Position numbers and translations under genes: made by a program. 13,790 nt of DNA from JAFGED01 sp964551295 (GTDB taxonomy: Bacteria; Chloroflexota; Anaerolineae; B4-G1): positions 1 to 13,790 of the forward strand of contig CAZKDJ010000112.1 in NCBI GenBank assembly GCA_964551295.1, given 5' to 3'. The notes under the pieces were generated by a model. The model was not told the origin of the DNA. It saw only the letters and a list, made by a program, of their open reading frames with translations, and did no database searches. Positions 5,983 through 13,740 of the stretch are shown piece after piece. How positions within the stretch are numbered: position 1 is the first letter of the stretch; each line of letters starts with the position of its first letter.

Positions 5983-7553
5983 TGATCTTGCCTCCTGCCT
6001 CTTGTATTCTTTTTGACTGGCTTCTATCGTTCTTGCCCATTCTCGCCATCCTCGTCCTGATGCTGGGGTTGCGATGGCGTGGTATGCAGGCCGGGGCGGT
6101 AGGCTGGTTGATCGCGCTGTTGGTGGCGGCGGTGCGCTTTGGCGTCGGATGGGAGCTGTTGGCCAATGCGCAGTTCAAGGGGGTCATCCTGACGCTTTCG
6201 GTGACCTACATTCTGTGGGGCGCGCTGCTCTTTTTCCGCGTCACCGACGAGGCGGGTGCGGTGACCGCTGTCGGGGCGGGCCTGCCCCGGCTGACGCCCG
6301 ACCGGGGGATGCAGGCGCTGCTCCTGGGGTGGGTTTTCAGCACCTTCCTGCAGGGGGTGGGGGGCTTTGGCGTGCCGGTGGCTGTCGTCGCGCCGCTGTT
6401 GGTCGGCCTGGGATTCCCACCTCTGGCCGCGATCGTCATACCCTCGGTGGGGCATCCCTGGGCGGTGACCTTTGGCTCTCAGGGCTCTTCCTTCTTCACG
6501 CTGATGGAGGTGACGGGACGCGGCGCGAGCGAGCTGGCCCCCTGGTCGGCAGTGATGTTGGGTCTGGCCTGCCTGGCCTGCGGGGCGGGGACGCTGTGGG
6601 CGGCCGGCGGCTGGCGTGCCCTGCGCGCGAACCTGGCGGCCGTGTTCGTCATCGGCCTGACCATGGCGGGGATGCAGTATCTCGTCGTGACCCGGGGCCT
6701 GTGGTCGCTGGGCGCGACGCTGGCCGGGTTGGCCGGGCTGGCGGTCGGCGTGGCCTGGGCGCGCTGGCGGGCGGGGAGGCGGGTTGCGGCAGAGGATGCC
6801 GGGCAACCATCCGTTGGAATGCCCATTGGCCGCGCGCTGTTGCCTTACGCTGTTTTGGTCATTATCGTGCTGGTGGCCCAGATTCCGGCTGTCGATGATT
6901 CCCTGGGGCTGGTGGACCCAGGATGGCAGTTCCCCGAGTTTGTCACGCCTCAGGGGAACATCTTGCCCGCGAAGAAGCTTTCTGTGAACATCTTTGGGCA
7001 CGCGGGCGCGCTGTTGACGTATGCCTCGGTCGCCGCTTACCTGTGGTTTCGTTGGAAAGGGAGCTATACCCCGGGCGCTGCGCGCCGCAGCGCTGCGCGC
7101 CGTATTGTGCAGGGAGCGGCGAGGCGGGCGGCGCGCTCCGGACTGGCCACCGCGGCGATGTTGGGTATGGCGGTGACGATGGAGCACGCCGGGATGACGC
7201 ACCTGCTGGCCAACGGCATCGCACAGGTGGCAGGTCGGGCCTTTCCGTTCGTGTCCCCCTTCATCGGCGCGCTGGGGGCCTTTATGACCGGCTCCAACAC
7301 CAACTCCAACGCCGTCTTTGCCAACCTGCAGCAGAACGTAGCGGCCCTTATCGGCGTCAGCCCGCTGATCATCCTGGCGGCGCAGACGGCGGGCGGGGCC
7401 ATCGGCTCGGCCTTTGCCCCGGCCAAGATCATCGTCGGCTGCAGCACGGTGGAGGCGGAGGAAGGGCCGGCGCTCAAGGCGGTGATGCGCTACGGCTTGA
7501 CCATCGTCGCTGGCGTGGCTGTGACAACCATAGCGGCGATTTATTTGTTTTGA
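5982..7553 (+). CDS. L-lactate permease family transporter (LctP/LldP-like)
   Basis: The 523-residue product is an integral membrane protein of the lactate permease family (Pfam Lactate_perm), which carries L-lactate, D-lactate or glycolate with protons. About 12-14 hydrophobic helices are visible. Family-like stretches are GVGGFGVPVAVVAPLLVGLG, FPPLAAIVIPSVGHPWAV and, near the end, GSNTNSNAVFANLQQNVAAL and QTAGGAIGSAFAPAKIIVG. Two in-frame ATGs occur in tandem at 5979 and 5982. I chose 5982 because GGAG at 5974-5977 is then 4 nt away, against 1 nt. Either choice overlaps the glycosyltransferase stop (TGATG), which implies translational coupling. The length is slightly below the usual ~550. 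Codons just after the start come from a short tandem repeat (TGCCTCC/TGCCTCT, 5989-6002). The transported acid cannot be told from sequence. A decayed copy of the 3' end lies at 10051-10173. Confidence 0.9.
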   Translation: MILPPASCILFDWLLSFLPILAILVLMLGLRWRGMQAGAVGWLIALLVAAVRFGVGWELLANAQFKGVILTLSVTYILWGALLFFRVTDEAGAVTAVGAGLPRLTPDRGMQALLLGWVFSTFLQGVGGFGVPVAVVAPLLVGLGFPPLAAIVIPSVGHPWAVTFGSQGSSFFTLMEVTGRGASELAPWSAVMLGLACLACGAGTLWAAGGWRALRANLAAVFVIGLTMAGMQYLVVTRGLWSLGATLAGLAGLAVGVAWARWRAGRRVAAEDAGQPSVGMPIGRALLPYAVLVIIVLVAQIPAVDDSLGLVDPGWQFPEFVTPQGNILPAKKLSVNIFGHAGALLTYASVAAYLWFRWKGSYTPGAARRSAARRIVQGAARRAARSGLATAAMLGMAVTMEHAGMTHLLANGIAQVAGRAFPFVSPFIGALGAFMTGSNTNSNAVFANLQQNVAALIGVSPLIILAAQTAGGAIGSAFAPAKIIVGCSTVEAEEGPALKAVMRYGLTIVAGVAVTTIAAIYLF

Positions 7554-7556
7554 ATC

Positions 7557-7577
7557 GGGCGAATTGCCAATTTGCCC
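7557..7577 (+). other. Hairpin between the permease and GH3 genes
   Basis: GGGCGAATT (7557-7565) can pair with AATTTGCCC (7569-7577) through a 3-nt loop, with one G-U pair. It starts 4 nt after the permease stop. No U tract follows, so it is not a classic terminator; it might stabilise or separate parts of the operon mRNA. Confidence 0.35.
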
Positions 7578-7604
7578 AACCATTACTAAAAGGGAGGTAT
7601 GGAT

Positions 7605-10019
7605 ATGTACAAGGATTCATCTCAACCGATGGAAGCGCGGGTCGAGGATCTGTTGGGCCGCATGACGGTGGAGGAAAAGGTCGCCCAGCTCTATGGCGTG
7701 ATGCCGATGTCACTGCTGGGCGCCGAGGGCATCGACCCCAAAAAGCTGGAGGCCCAGCACGGCGATGGCCTGGGGCAGGTCTCGATGCTGTCGATGTTGG
7801 GGGATCTGCCGCCTGAGGCGTTGGCCGGGGCCATAAACACCTTGCAGAGGTTCTTTGTGGAGCATACGCGCCTGGGCATCCCCGTTATTCCGCATAACGA
7901 GGCGCTAAACGGCTTGGTGGCCAAGGGCGCCACCAACTTTCCGACGGCCATCGGCCTGGCCGCCACCTGGGAGCCGGAGCTGGTCGAGCAGGTGACGGAC
8001 GTCATCCGACGGCAGATGCGCGCGGTGGGTGTGCGCCAGGCTCTCTCGCCAGTGTGCGACGTGGCGCGGGACCCGCGTTGGGGCCGCGTCCACGAGACCT
8101 ATGGCGAGGACCCGTATCTCTGTTCGGCGATGGGCGTCGCTTTCGTCACGGGCTTGCAGGGCGAGGACCTGAAGGATGGCGTCGTCGCCACGGGCAAGCA
8201 CTTTTTGGGCTATGGCCTGACCGAGGGTGGCTTGAACTGCGCCGCCACGCACATCGGTCAGCGAGAGCTGTACGAGGTTTTCGCCCGTCCCTTCGAGGCG
8301 GCCATCCGCAAGGCCGGGCTGGCCTCGATCATGAATTCGTATTCGGAGATCGACGGCATCCCCTGCGGTGCCTCCAGCGAAATCCTGACCGATCTGCTGC
8401 GCGGCAGGATGGGTTTCACGGGTGTGGTGGTTTCTGACTATTTCACCGTCCGTCGTCTGGTGAGACAGTTCCACATCGCCACTGATTTGCAGGCTGCTGC
8501 TGTACAGGCGTTGGAGGCAGGGGTGGACGTGGAACTGCCGAACCCAGAGGGATACGACAAGCTGGCCCAGGCCGTTCACACGGGGGCGGTGGGCGAGGAT
8601 GTGCTCGACCGGGCGGTTCGCCGAGTACTCGAGTGCAAGTTCCGGCTGGGGCTCTTTGACGATCCTTACGTGGACGTCGATCAGGTGCGCGCTGCCTACG
8701 ACGATCCTGCCCATCGTGCTCTCTCGCGGCGGCTGGCGAACAAGTCGTTGGTGCTGCTCAAGAATGAGGGGGCGCTTCTACCGCTGAGCAAGGATGTCGG
8801 CACGGTCGCCATCATCGGTCCGCACGCCGATAGCGTGCGCAGCTTTTTCGCCAACTATACCTATCCGGCTTCGGTGGAGGCGATGCGGGCGATGATGCTG
8901 CGGCCGAGGGCGATGGGCGAGGAGGGGATATCGATGGATGCCGATGCAGTTCAGGGCATGCTGACGCGCTTCCAGGAGGTGCTGGCGGCAGAGGATATTG
9001 AGGCCTACATCAAGGCCAACTACCCGGCCAGGAGTGCGCTGGAGGCGATTCAGGACGTCGTCTCTGAGGGGACACAGGTGCTCTACGCAAGAGGGTGCGA
9101 CGTTGCGGGCGAATCCACCGCTGGCTTTGCCGCGGCTGTCGAGGCCGCCCGGCAGGCCGACGTGGCCGTGCTGGTCCTCGGCGATAGATCGGGCTGGCGT
9201 GAGGCCACCACCGGTGAGGGCAAGGACCGCAGCTCGCTGGCCCTGCTGGGCGTGCAGCAGCAGTTGTTGGAGGCCATCGCTGCTACGGGTGTGCCGGTGG
9301 TGCTGGTGCTGGTCAACGGTCGCCCGCTGGCCGTCAACTGGGCTACCGAGCACGTGCCGGCCATCGTCGAGGCCTGGTATCCGGGCCAGGAGGGCGGCGA
9401 TGCCATCGCCGGTGCACTCTTTGGCGATTTCAACCCCGGCGGCAAGCTGCCCGTTACCATCCCGCGCACTGAGGGTCAGGTCCCCATCTATCACTACCAC
9501 AAGATGGGCAGCGGCTACCAGCGCCCCAAGGAGAACACGCTGACTGAATATACCGACATCCCTCTCACGCCGCTCTATCCCTTTGGCTTTGGCCTTAACT
9601 ATACGACCTTTGAGTACAGCAACCTGCGCCTCAGCGCCGACCGGGTCGATAGCCGGGGCGCGGTCGAGGTCTCGTGCGACGTGACCAACACGGGCCAGGT
9701 CACTGGCGAGGAGGTGGTGCAGCTCTACCTGCGGGATCGAGAGGCCAGGGTCACGCGGCCGGTGCAGGAGCTGGCCGGGTTCAAGCGGGTGGGCCTGGAG
9801 CCGGGCGTGACCTGCACGGTCACGTTCAAGGTGGAGATGCGTCAACTGGGCTTTTACGACCGCCAGATGAGGTTCGTGGTCGAGCCGGGCAACGTGGACG
9901 TGACGATCGGCTCCAGCTCGGCCGACATTCGTCTCACCGGTGCGTTCGAGATCGTGGGCGACGTGGTGGAGGTGATGGGGAACCGCGCTTTTCTTTCGGA
10001 GGCCAGGGTGACCGGGTAG
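7605..10019 (+). CDS. Glycoside hydrolase family 3 (beta-glucosidase/beta-xylosidase type)
   Basis: This 804-residue enzyme should hydrolyse terminal beta-linked sugars (glucosides, xylosides or similar) with retention. Domains in order are the GH3 N-terminal barrel (about 15-330), the GH3 C-terminal alpha/beta domain (about 385-640) and a fibronectin-III-like domain (about 700-780, with VTNTGQVTGEEVVQLYLRD). GKHFLGYG places the conserved K198-H199. The nucleophile is D278 in GVVVSDY. The likely acid/base is E538 in TTGEGKDR, in the loop where related enzymes have SGEFRDR. No signal peptide is seen, so it is probably cytoplasmic and acts on imported oligosaccharides. The second of two in-frame ATGs is preferred: AGGGAGG (7591-7597) is 7 nt before 7605 but only 1 nt before 7599. 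The gene lies 51 nt after the permease in the same operon. Specificity within GH3 cannot be settled by eye. Confidence 0.92.
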   Translation: MYKDSSQPMEARVEDLLGRMTVEEKVAQLYGVMPMSLLGAEGIDPKKLEAQHGDGLGQVSMLSMLGDLPPEALAGAINTLQRFFVEHTRLGIPVIPHNEALNGLVAKGATNFPTAIGLAATWEPELVEQVTDVIRRQMRAVGVRQALSPVCDVARDPRWGRVHETYGEDPYLCSAMGVAFVTGLQGEDLKDGVVATGKHFLGYGLTEGGLNCAATHIGQRELYEVFARPFEAAIRKAGLASIMNSYSEIDGIPCGASSEILTDLLRGRMGFTGVVVSDYFTVRRLVRQFHIATDLQAAAVQALEAGVDVELPNPEGYDKLAQAVHTGAVGEDVLDRAVRRVLECKFRLGLFDDPYVDVDQVRAAYDDPAHRALSRRLANKSLVLLKNEGALLPLSKDVGTVAIIGPHADSVRSFFANYTYPASVEAMRAMMLRPRAMGEEGISMDADAVQGMLTRFQEVLAAEDIEAYIKANYPARSALEAIQDVVSEGTQVLYARGCDVAGESTAGFAAAVEAARQADVAVLVLGDRSGWREATTGEGKDRSSLALLGVQQQLLEAIAATGVPVVLVLVNGRPLAVNWATEHVPAIVEAWYPGQEGGDAIAGALFGDFNPGGKLPVTIPRTEGQVPIYHYHKMGSGYQRPKENTLTEYTDIPLTPLYPFGFGLNYTTFEYSNLRLSADRVDSRGAVEVSCDVTNTGQVTGEEVVQLYLRDREARVTRPVQELAGFKRVGLEPGVTCTVTFKVEMRQLGFYDRQMRFVVEPGNVDVTIGSSSADIRLTGAFEIVGDVVEVMGNRAFLSEARVTG

Positions 10020-10050
10020 GTTGGCTTTACCACAACTGCCGCCGCCGTGA

Positions 10051-10173
10051 AATTTGGTCGTTGCCAGTGTGCAGACGGCGGGCTGGGTCATCGGCTTGGC
10101 CTTTGCCCAGGCCAAGATCATCGTCGCCGGCATAGCCTTGGCGACGGGGATTGTGATTCGCCCGTGGGCATAG
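10051..10173 (+). pseudogene. Relic of a second lactate permease 3' end
   Basis: Translated in frame this reads NLVVASVQTAG, then WVIGLAFAQAKIIVAGIALA, then TGIVIRPWA and a stop. It matches the C-terminus of the permease at 5982-7553 (PLIILAAQTAG..IGSAFAPAKIIV). Over 57 aligned bases (10069-10125 against 7380-7436) I count 52 identities. After KIIV the relic jumps to AGIALA, which aligns with AGVAVT at the real C-terminus, so 72 bp corresponding to 7437-7508 are missing. The deletion ends fall in the direct repeat ATCGTCG present at both sites of the intact gene. A stop codon (10048-10050) precedes the fragment and no start or ribosome site is seen. It is a non-functional duplicate fragment lying between the GH3 gene and its terminator. 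Confidence 0.8.
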
Positions 10174-10188
10174 CTTTGCAGGCATGAC

Positions 10189-10230
10189 GCGACCTCCTCC
10201 AATGTTATCTTGGAGGAGGTCGCAGTTTTT
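10189..10230 (+). terminator. Strong intrinsic terminator of the glycosyltransferase-permease-GH3 operon
   Basis: A perfect 14-bp stem (GCGACCTCCTCCAA at 10189-10202, TTGGAGGAGGTCGC at 10210-10223) encloses a 7-nt loop TGTTATC and is followed by AGTTTTT (10224-10230). On the opposite strand no T run follows the stem, so it acts on plus-strand transcripts. It lies 170 nt beyond the GH3 stop because the permease relic intervenes. Confidence 0.85.
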
Positions 10231-10242
10231 GTCACTGACGAA

Positions 10243-12444
10243 CTATCGCCGTGGCCGCCGAATCAGCACGAGCCCGCTGCCGCCGATTGCGAGCAAGCCT
10301 ATCGGCAAAACAAAGGCAGTCGTGGCTGGGGCCGGGGCAGTGGTTTTCTCAGGCGCTGGCGCGACATCGTTTGCGGCGAGGATGAGGGGTAGGTAGATTT
10401 CGTGCTGCTTTGCCTCGACGATGGCCTGGTAAACATCACTGCATCCGTATGCGCATAGCGCCTTTAGCGTCACGGTGTAGCTCCCAGGTTCCCCGTAGGT
10501 ATAAGCTGGATGAGTGGCGGCTGATGTGCCCACGCCGTCGCCGAAATCCCACTCGTAAGATACTGCGTGCTCACTGGTGTTGGTAAAGTTGGCTGTCAGG
10601 CCATTGATGGTGTAGGTAAAACCAGCCTTCGGCAGCGGGGCGGTGACCGTCAGTCGCTCGTAGGCGCCGATGTCCACGATTGCCGTACCGTATCCGTCGC
10701 CATCTACAGGGCGCGTGTTGCCATCATAGTCATCCGCCGGCGTGTCGGCATTGGTCCCCGCGTCCACTGCACAGGAGCAGATACCCAGGTGGTAGTCGTC
10801 GCTGGCTACATCCACGAAATCCGGATCGCAGGAGATATCGGTGGTGCCTGGGGCAATGCCCTGGTGGTTGGCAAGGCTGTTATCCCACACGTCGTTGTGG
10901 TCAAGCGTCAGGGTTGCCAGCCCTGTAGCGCGGATGCCATACTCATTGCCGATAACGATGTTGTTCGTGACGGTCACCGTCGTGCTGTCCTCGATGCGGA
11001 TACCGGCGCGATGACCATCGCCAACCAGCGTGTTGTTGGTCACCGTGAACGTCGTATTGCCCAGGGCCTTGATCTGTGCCTCGGATTCGCGCAGGGTGTT
11101 GTGAATGACAAGGTTGTTCTCAATCGTGCCCGTCGCTTCCCAAACAAGGACGCCGTCCCCGGTGTTGTTGGCGATCCAGTTGTGGTGAACGAGCAGGTCC
11201 GGGCCCTCCTCGATAGAGATACCGCCGCCATTGTCACCCGCCTCGTTGCCGCTGATGTCGTTGTGTGCTATGGTGAGCCGCGAATTTCCCCGCGCCAGGA
11301 TGCCAGCACCGCTGTCACCGGCCACGTTGTCCTGAATGATGTTCTGGGCGACCGTTCCGGTGTGTCCGGATAGATACAGGCCGCCGCCGGACATCTCTGC
11401 TGTGTTGCTGATGATCAGGTTGCCACTAATCACCGCCGTGGAATCGTGCATGGCGATTCCTCCACCCGAGTGGGTGGTTGCCCTGTTGTAGCGGATTGTA
11501 TTGCTGACGATGACGCCGTTGCCCGCGCCACCGGCTCCGCCGTCGATCTCAATCCCGCCCCCTCCTTGAGCCTCATTGTGTTCGATGGTGTTGTCCCGGA
11601 TCTCGAACGTCGAGCCATCGCGCACGTGGATACCCGCTCCGCCCGCGTCGGCGATGTTAGAGTAGAACTCGTTATTGAGCAAGGTCAGGTCAGTGTAGGC
11701 AGCCAGCAGGCCTCCCCCATAGCTTCCGTGGTTGTTTTGGAACAGGGTGTCGCTGATCATAAGCGTGGCGCCGCCGTTTCCAAGCACGCCTCCCGCCCAC
11801 AGTTGAGCCGTATTGGAGGCGACGGTGGAGTGGACGAGTGTCAGTGCGGCGTTATTGTCCGTCCAGATACCTCCTCCATCGCCAGAGGCGGTGTTTGAAA
11901 CGATTCGACTGTGACTGATCAGGACATTGGCCGGGTCTTGAGAGATTGCGATACCACCCCCATAGTCTCCATAGTTGTCGTAGATGGTGCAGTTGCTGAT
12001 TACCGGTGAGGCGCGCTCGATGTTGACACCTCTGTCGTTGCCGCCGGTGATGGTAAACCCTTCCAACCGGGCGGTGGATGTTACTGTCTGGCTGGCGGCG
12101 CTCACCATCGGTCCGCGTACGCCCTCGCCGTCAATGATGGTCACGTCCGGTCCCGATTGGCTGAGGATGACCACTCCGGGCTGCATGGTGAAGGGTTCAG
12201 TGTAGGTACCGGCGGCGACCAGGACGCTATCGCCCGTAGCGGCAACGTTCTCCACCGCGTATTTGATGCTGTAGCAGGGCGGATTGACGCCGTTGCCACA
12301 GTTCACTTGATCGACGCCGGTCGCTCGATCGACCAGTATATCCCCTGGGGCAGCTCTGGCTGGCTGGATGAATGCAAGTAGCATCGCCAGCAGACCTGTG
12401 CCGGCCGATAGAGCCACTAATAGCCAAGTTGCTTTCCTGTTCAT
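10243..12444 (-). CDS. Secreted, membrane-anchored parallel beta-helix protein with PKD domain
   Basis: The 733-residue product begins with a signal peptide (MNRKATWLLVALSAGTGLLA, cleavage after ARA near residue 34). The start at 12444 is supported by AGGAGG with a 7-nt spacer; the frame stays open further upstream but lacks a better site. Residues ~35-100 form a DUF1565-like lead-in (GDSVLVAAGTYTEPF). Residues ~100-560 are a right-handed parallel beta helix of ~22-residue coils with recurring N.I..N.A and GGGI motifs. A PKD domain lies at about 603-680 (YEWDFGDGVGTS, GSYTVTLKA). IYLPLIL at ~683-689, an Ala/Pro/Thr spacer, a hydrophobic helix (~710-727) and a basic tail RRPRR complete a C-terminal anchor. 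Such proteins bind or cleave polysaccharide or act in adhesion; no catalytic site can be picked out. It converges on the GH3 operon. Confidence 0.88.
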   Translation of the reverse strand: MNRKATWLLVALSAGTGLLAMLLAFIQPARAAPGDILVDRATGVDQVNCGNGVNPPCYSIKYAVENVAATGDSVLVAAGTYTEPFTMQPGVVILSQSGPDVTIIDGEGVRGPMVSAASQTVTSTARLEGFTITGGNDRGVNIERASPVISNCTIYDNYGDYGGGIAISQDPANVLISHSRIVSNTASGDGGGIWTDNNAALTLVHSTVASNTAQLWAGGVLGNGGATLMISDTLFQNNHGSYGGGLLAAYTDLTLLNNEFYSNIADAGGAGIHVRDGSTFEIRDNTIEHNEAQGGGGIEIDGGAGGAGNGVIVSNTIRYNRATTHSGGGIAMHDSTAVISGNLIISNTAEMSGGGLYLSGHTGTVAQNIIQDNVAGDSGAGILARGNSRLTIAHNDISGNEAGDNGGGISIEEGPDLLVHHNWIANNTGDGVLVWEATGTIENNLVIHNTLRESEAQIKALGNTTFTVTNNTLVGDGHRAGIRIEDSTTVTVTNNIVIGNEYGIRATGLATLTLDHNDVWDNSLANHQGIAPGTTDISCDPDFVDVASDDYHLGICSCAVDAGTNADTPADDYDGNTRPVDGDGYGTAIVDIGAYERLTVTAPLPKAGFTYTINGLTANFTNTSEHAVSYEWDFGDGVGTSAATHPAYTYGEPGSYTVTLKALCAYGCSDVYQAIVEAKQHEIYLPLILAANDVAPAPEKTTAPAPATTAFVLPIGLLAIGGSGLVLIRRPRR

Positions 12445-12557
12445 TGTTTTTCCTCCTGTATCCTTGTGTGTGCCTGCGTCAATGCGCAGCACTGAATGGA
12501 ATCGCTCAGCTCATGTAAACGGAAAAGGTACCTACCTTCGACGCTCCGTGCCGCCGC

Positions 12558-13555
12558 TCACTCGCCCGGCGGCGAGACACACCGAAAGCCGCCGTCGCTG
12601 TAGCGTTCTCTGGGAAGCTCGTAGGTGCGATAGGCAGCGCGCACGGCCCGCCAATCGGCTGCCCAACGGCCCCTGCGCGTCACCCGCTGGCTGCCCGCGA
12701 CAGGCCCGGCGGGGTACGCCCCGTACCAATCGGCTACCCACTCATACACATTCCCCGCCAGGTCCAGCGCTCCCACCCAGCTCGCCCCGTCCGGGTAGGA
12801 ACCCACCGGCGCGGGTTCGGTGTAGCCGTCATCGAACGACTCGTCGTCGTAGTCGCGACCGCAGTTCACGTCACAGTAGTTCAGCCGCGTGCCGTCCAGC
12901 TCATCACCCTAGGGGAACAGCCTTCCCCCTTCGACTCCGCCCAGGGCAGGCTCCGGCCCGCTCGCTGCGTACTCCCACTGCGCCTCCGACGGCAGCCGCG
13001 CTCCCGCCCACCGGCAGTAGGCCGCCGCCCCATACCAGGAAACCTCGACCACGGGATAGTCACCGTAGCCGCTCTCGGGCCGGAACTCGCCGTCCGCGTA
13101 CTCGATCAGGCTCCATTTACTCTCCAATTCCAGCCAGGTCACGCCCCCTTCTTCTTGGTTGCCCTCCGCGTTAAGGAAAGCGGCGAACTGGGCGTTGGTC
13201 ACCTCCGTGCGGTCGATCCAGAAGCCGTCCAGCGCGACCGCGTGCGCCGGTGGCTCGTCATCAAACCAGTCCCACTTGCAGTCATCTCGGTACTCATTGC
13301 ACAGCTCCAGCGCGTGGTTCGCCTCCTCGTCGGTGCTGCCCATCTGGAACTCGCCGGCCGGGACGTAGACCATCACCATGCCATCGGCGGGGTGGGTGCG
13401 GGTGTCGCTCAGGACGGGAGTGGGGGTTGGCGTCTCGGTGGGCACCGGCGTCTCGGTCTTTCGGTTGGCATTAAAGTGGGTGTCGGGACGATACAGGCAG
13501 CTACAGAAACGACCAATACGATGAGTGAAAGAAACAGCACAACGGTCTTGTTCAT
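12558..13555 (-). pseudogene. Broken SUMF1/FGE-like lipoprotein gene (frameshift plus amber codon)
   Basis: The gene starts MNKTVVLFLSLIVLVVSVAAC, a lipoprotein signal with lipobox VAAC, at 13555, with AGGAGG 6 nt upstream. After ..TLMPTE (near 13465) the frame must shift by one base to continue as TETPVPTETPTPTP and the FGE-sulfatase domain: MVYVPAGEFQMGSTDEEANH, FWIDRTEVTNAQFAAFLN, YPVVEVSWYGAAAYCRWAG, RLPSEAQWEYAAS. The reading then meets TAG at 12909-12911, where relatives have the tryptophan of FPWGDE. The same frame continues GDELDGTRLNYCD, LAGNVYEWVADWYG and ends FRCVSPPGE. The usual RGGSW has become RRGRW, and the catalytic cysteine pair of true formylglycine-generating enzymes is absent. 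Relatives of this type are extracytoplasmic domains of unknown, probably non-catalytic role. Two lesions plus motif loss favour a pseudogene over sequencing error. Confidence 0.8.
12927..12954. repeat. Short dispersed-type repeat inserted in the FGE-like gene
   Basis: The sequence begins CCCTTCGACTCCGCCCAGGG and continues CAGGCTCC. On the coding strand it is read as PALGGVEGG, an insertion of about nine residues between ASGPE and RLFP where relatives run directly from one to the other. It closely resembles, from memory, the repeat family read as PALSEVEGG in many environmental genomes. It sits 15 bp from the amber codon. Confidence 0.5.
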
Positions 13556-13578
13556 CTTTGGCCTCCTCTCTGGCCTTT

Positions 13579-13740
13579 TCACTTGCAAGGATTCTCCAGC
13601 GAGATGGCGTGCGCCTCCCAGATCTCGACGATCTTGGGATCGTCGGACGGAGTGAGCCAGGAGCATTCCGGTATCTTGCGCACGATCAACAGCGAGGTAG
13701 CGTATGACCAGGTATGGGCGCCCTCCTCTCCATGGGCTAT
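13579..13740 (-). pseudogene. Coding-like fragment without a start, probable gene remnant
   Basis: Between a TAA-TAG stop pair (13741-13746) and a TGA stop (13579-13581), one minus-strand frame reads 53 residues including HTWSYATSLLIVRKIPECSW, LTPSDDPKIVEIWEAHAI and SLENPCK. Third codon positions are mostly G or C and the composition is protein-like, unlike the other frames. There is no ATG; only internal TTG or GTG codons without a clear ribosome site. It ends 23 nt before the FGE-like lipoprotein start. I do not recognise the family. It may be the C-terminal end of a gene truncated by stops, or part of a gene running beyond the window. Confidence 0.4.

Noticed and set aside
6024..7583. A 519-codon minus-strand open frame opposite the permease
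   Set aside because: Arg/Gln/His-rich low-information product typical of the reverse strand of a high-GC membrane-protein gene.
8778..10235. A 485-codon minus-strand open frame opposite GH3
   Set aside because: Antisense to a gene with intact catalytic motifs; the product is His/Arg-rich without recognisable domains.
11446..11898. Plus-strand open frames inside the beta-helix gene
   Set aside because: They follow the repetitive coil structure of the minus-strand gene and carry no features of their own.
12445..12557. Promoter TTGACG-16-TACAGG before the beta-helix gene
   Set aside because: The -10 candidate would overlap the ribosome-binding site, so the transcript could not carry it; no better candidate was seen.
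12445..12557. Terminator after the FGE-like gene at AAGGTAGGTACCTTTT (minus strand)
   Set aside because: The palindrome leaves a 2-nt loop, too small for a normal hairpin.
12558..13555. True formylglycine-generating enzyme acting on sulfatases
   Set aside because: The catalytic cysteine pair near the C-terminus is absent, no sulfatase gene is nearby, and the gene is broken.
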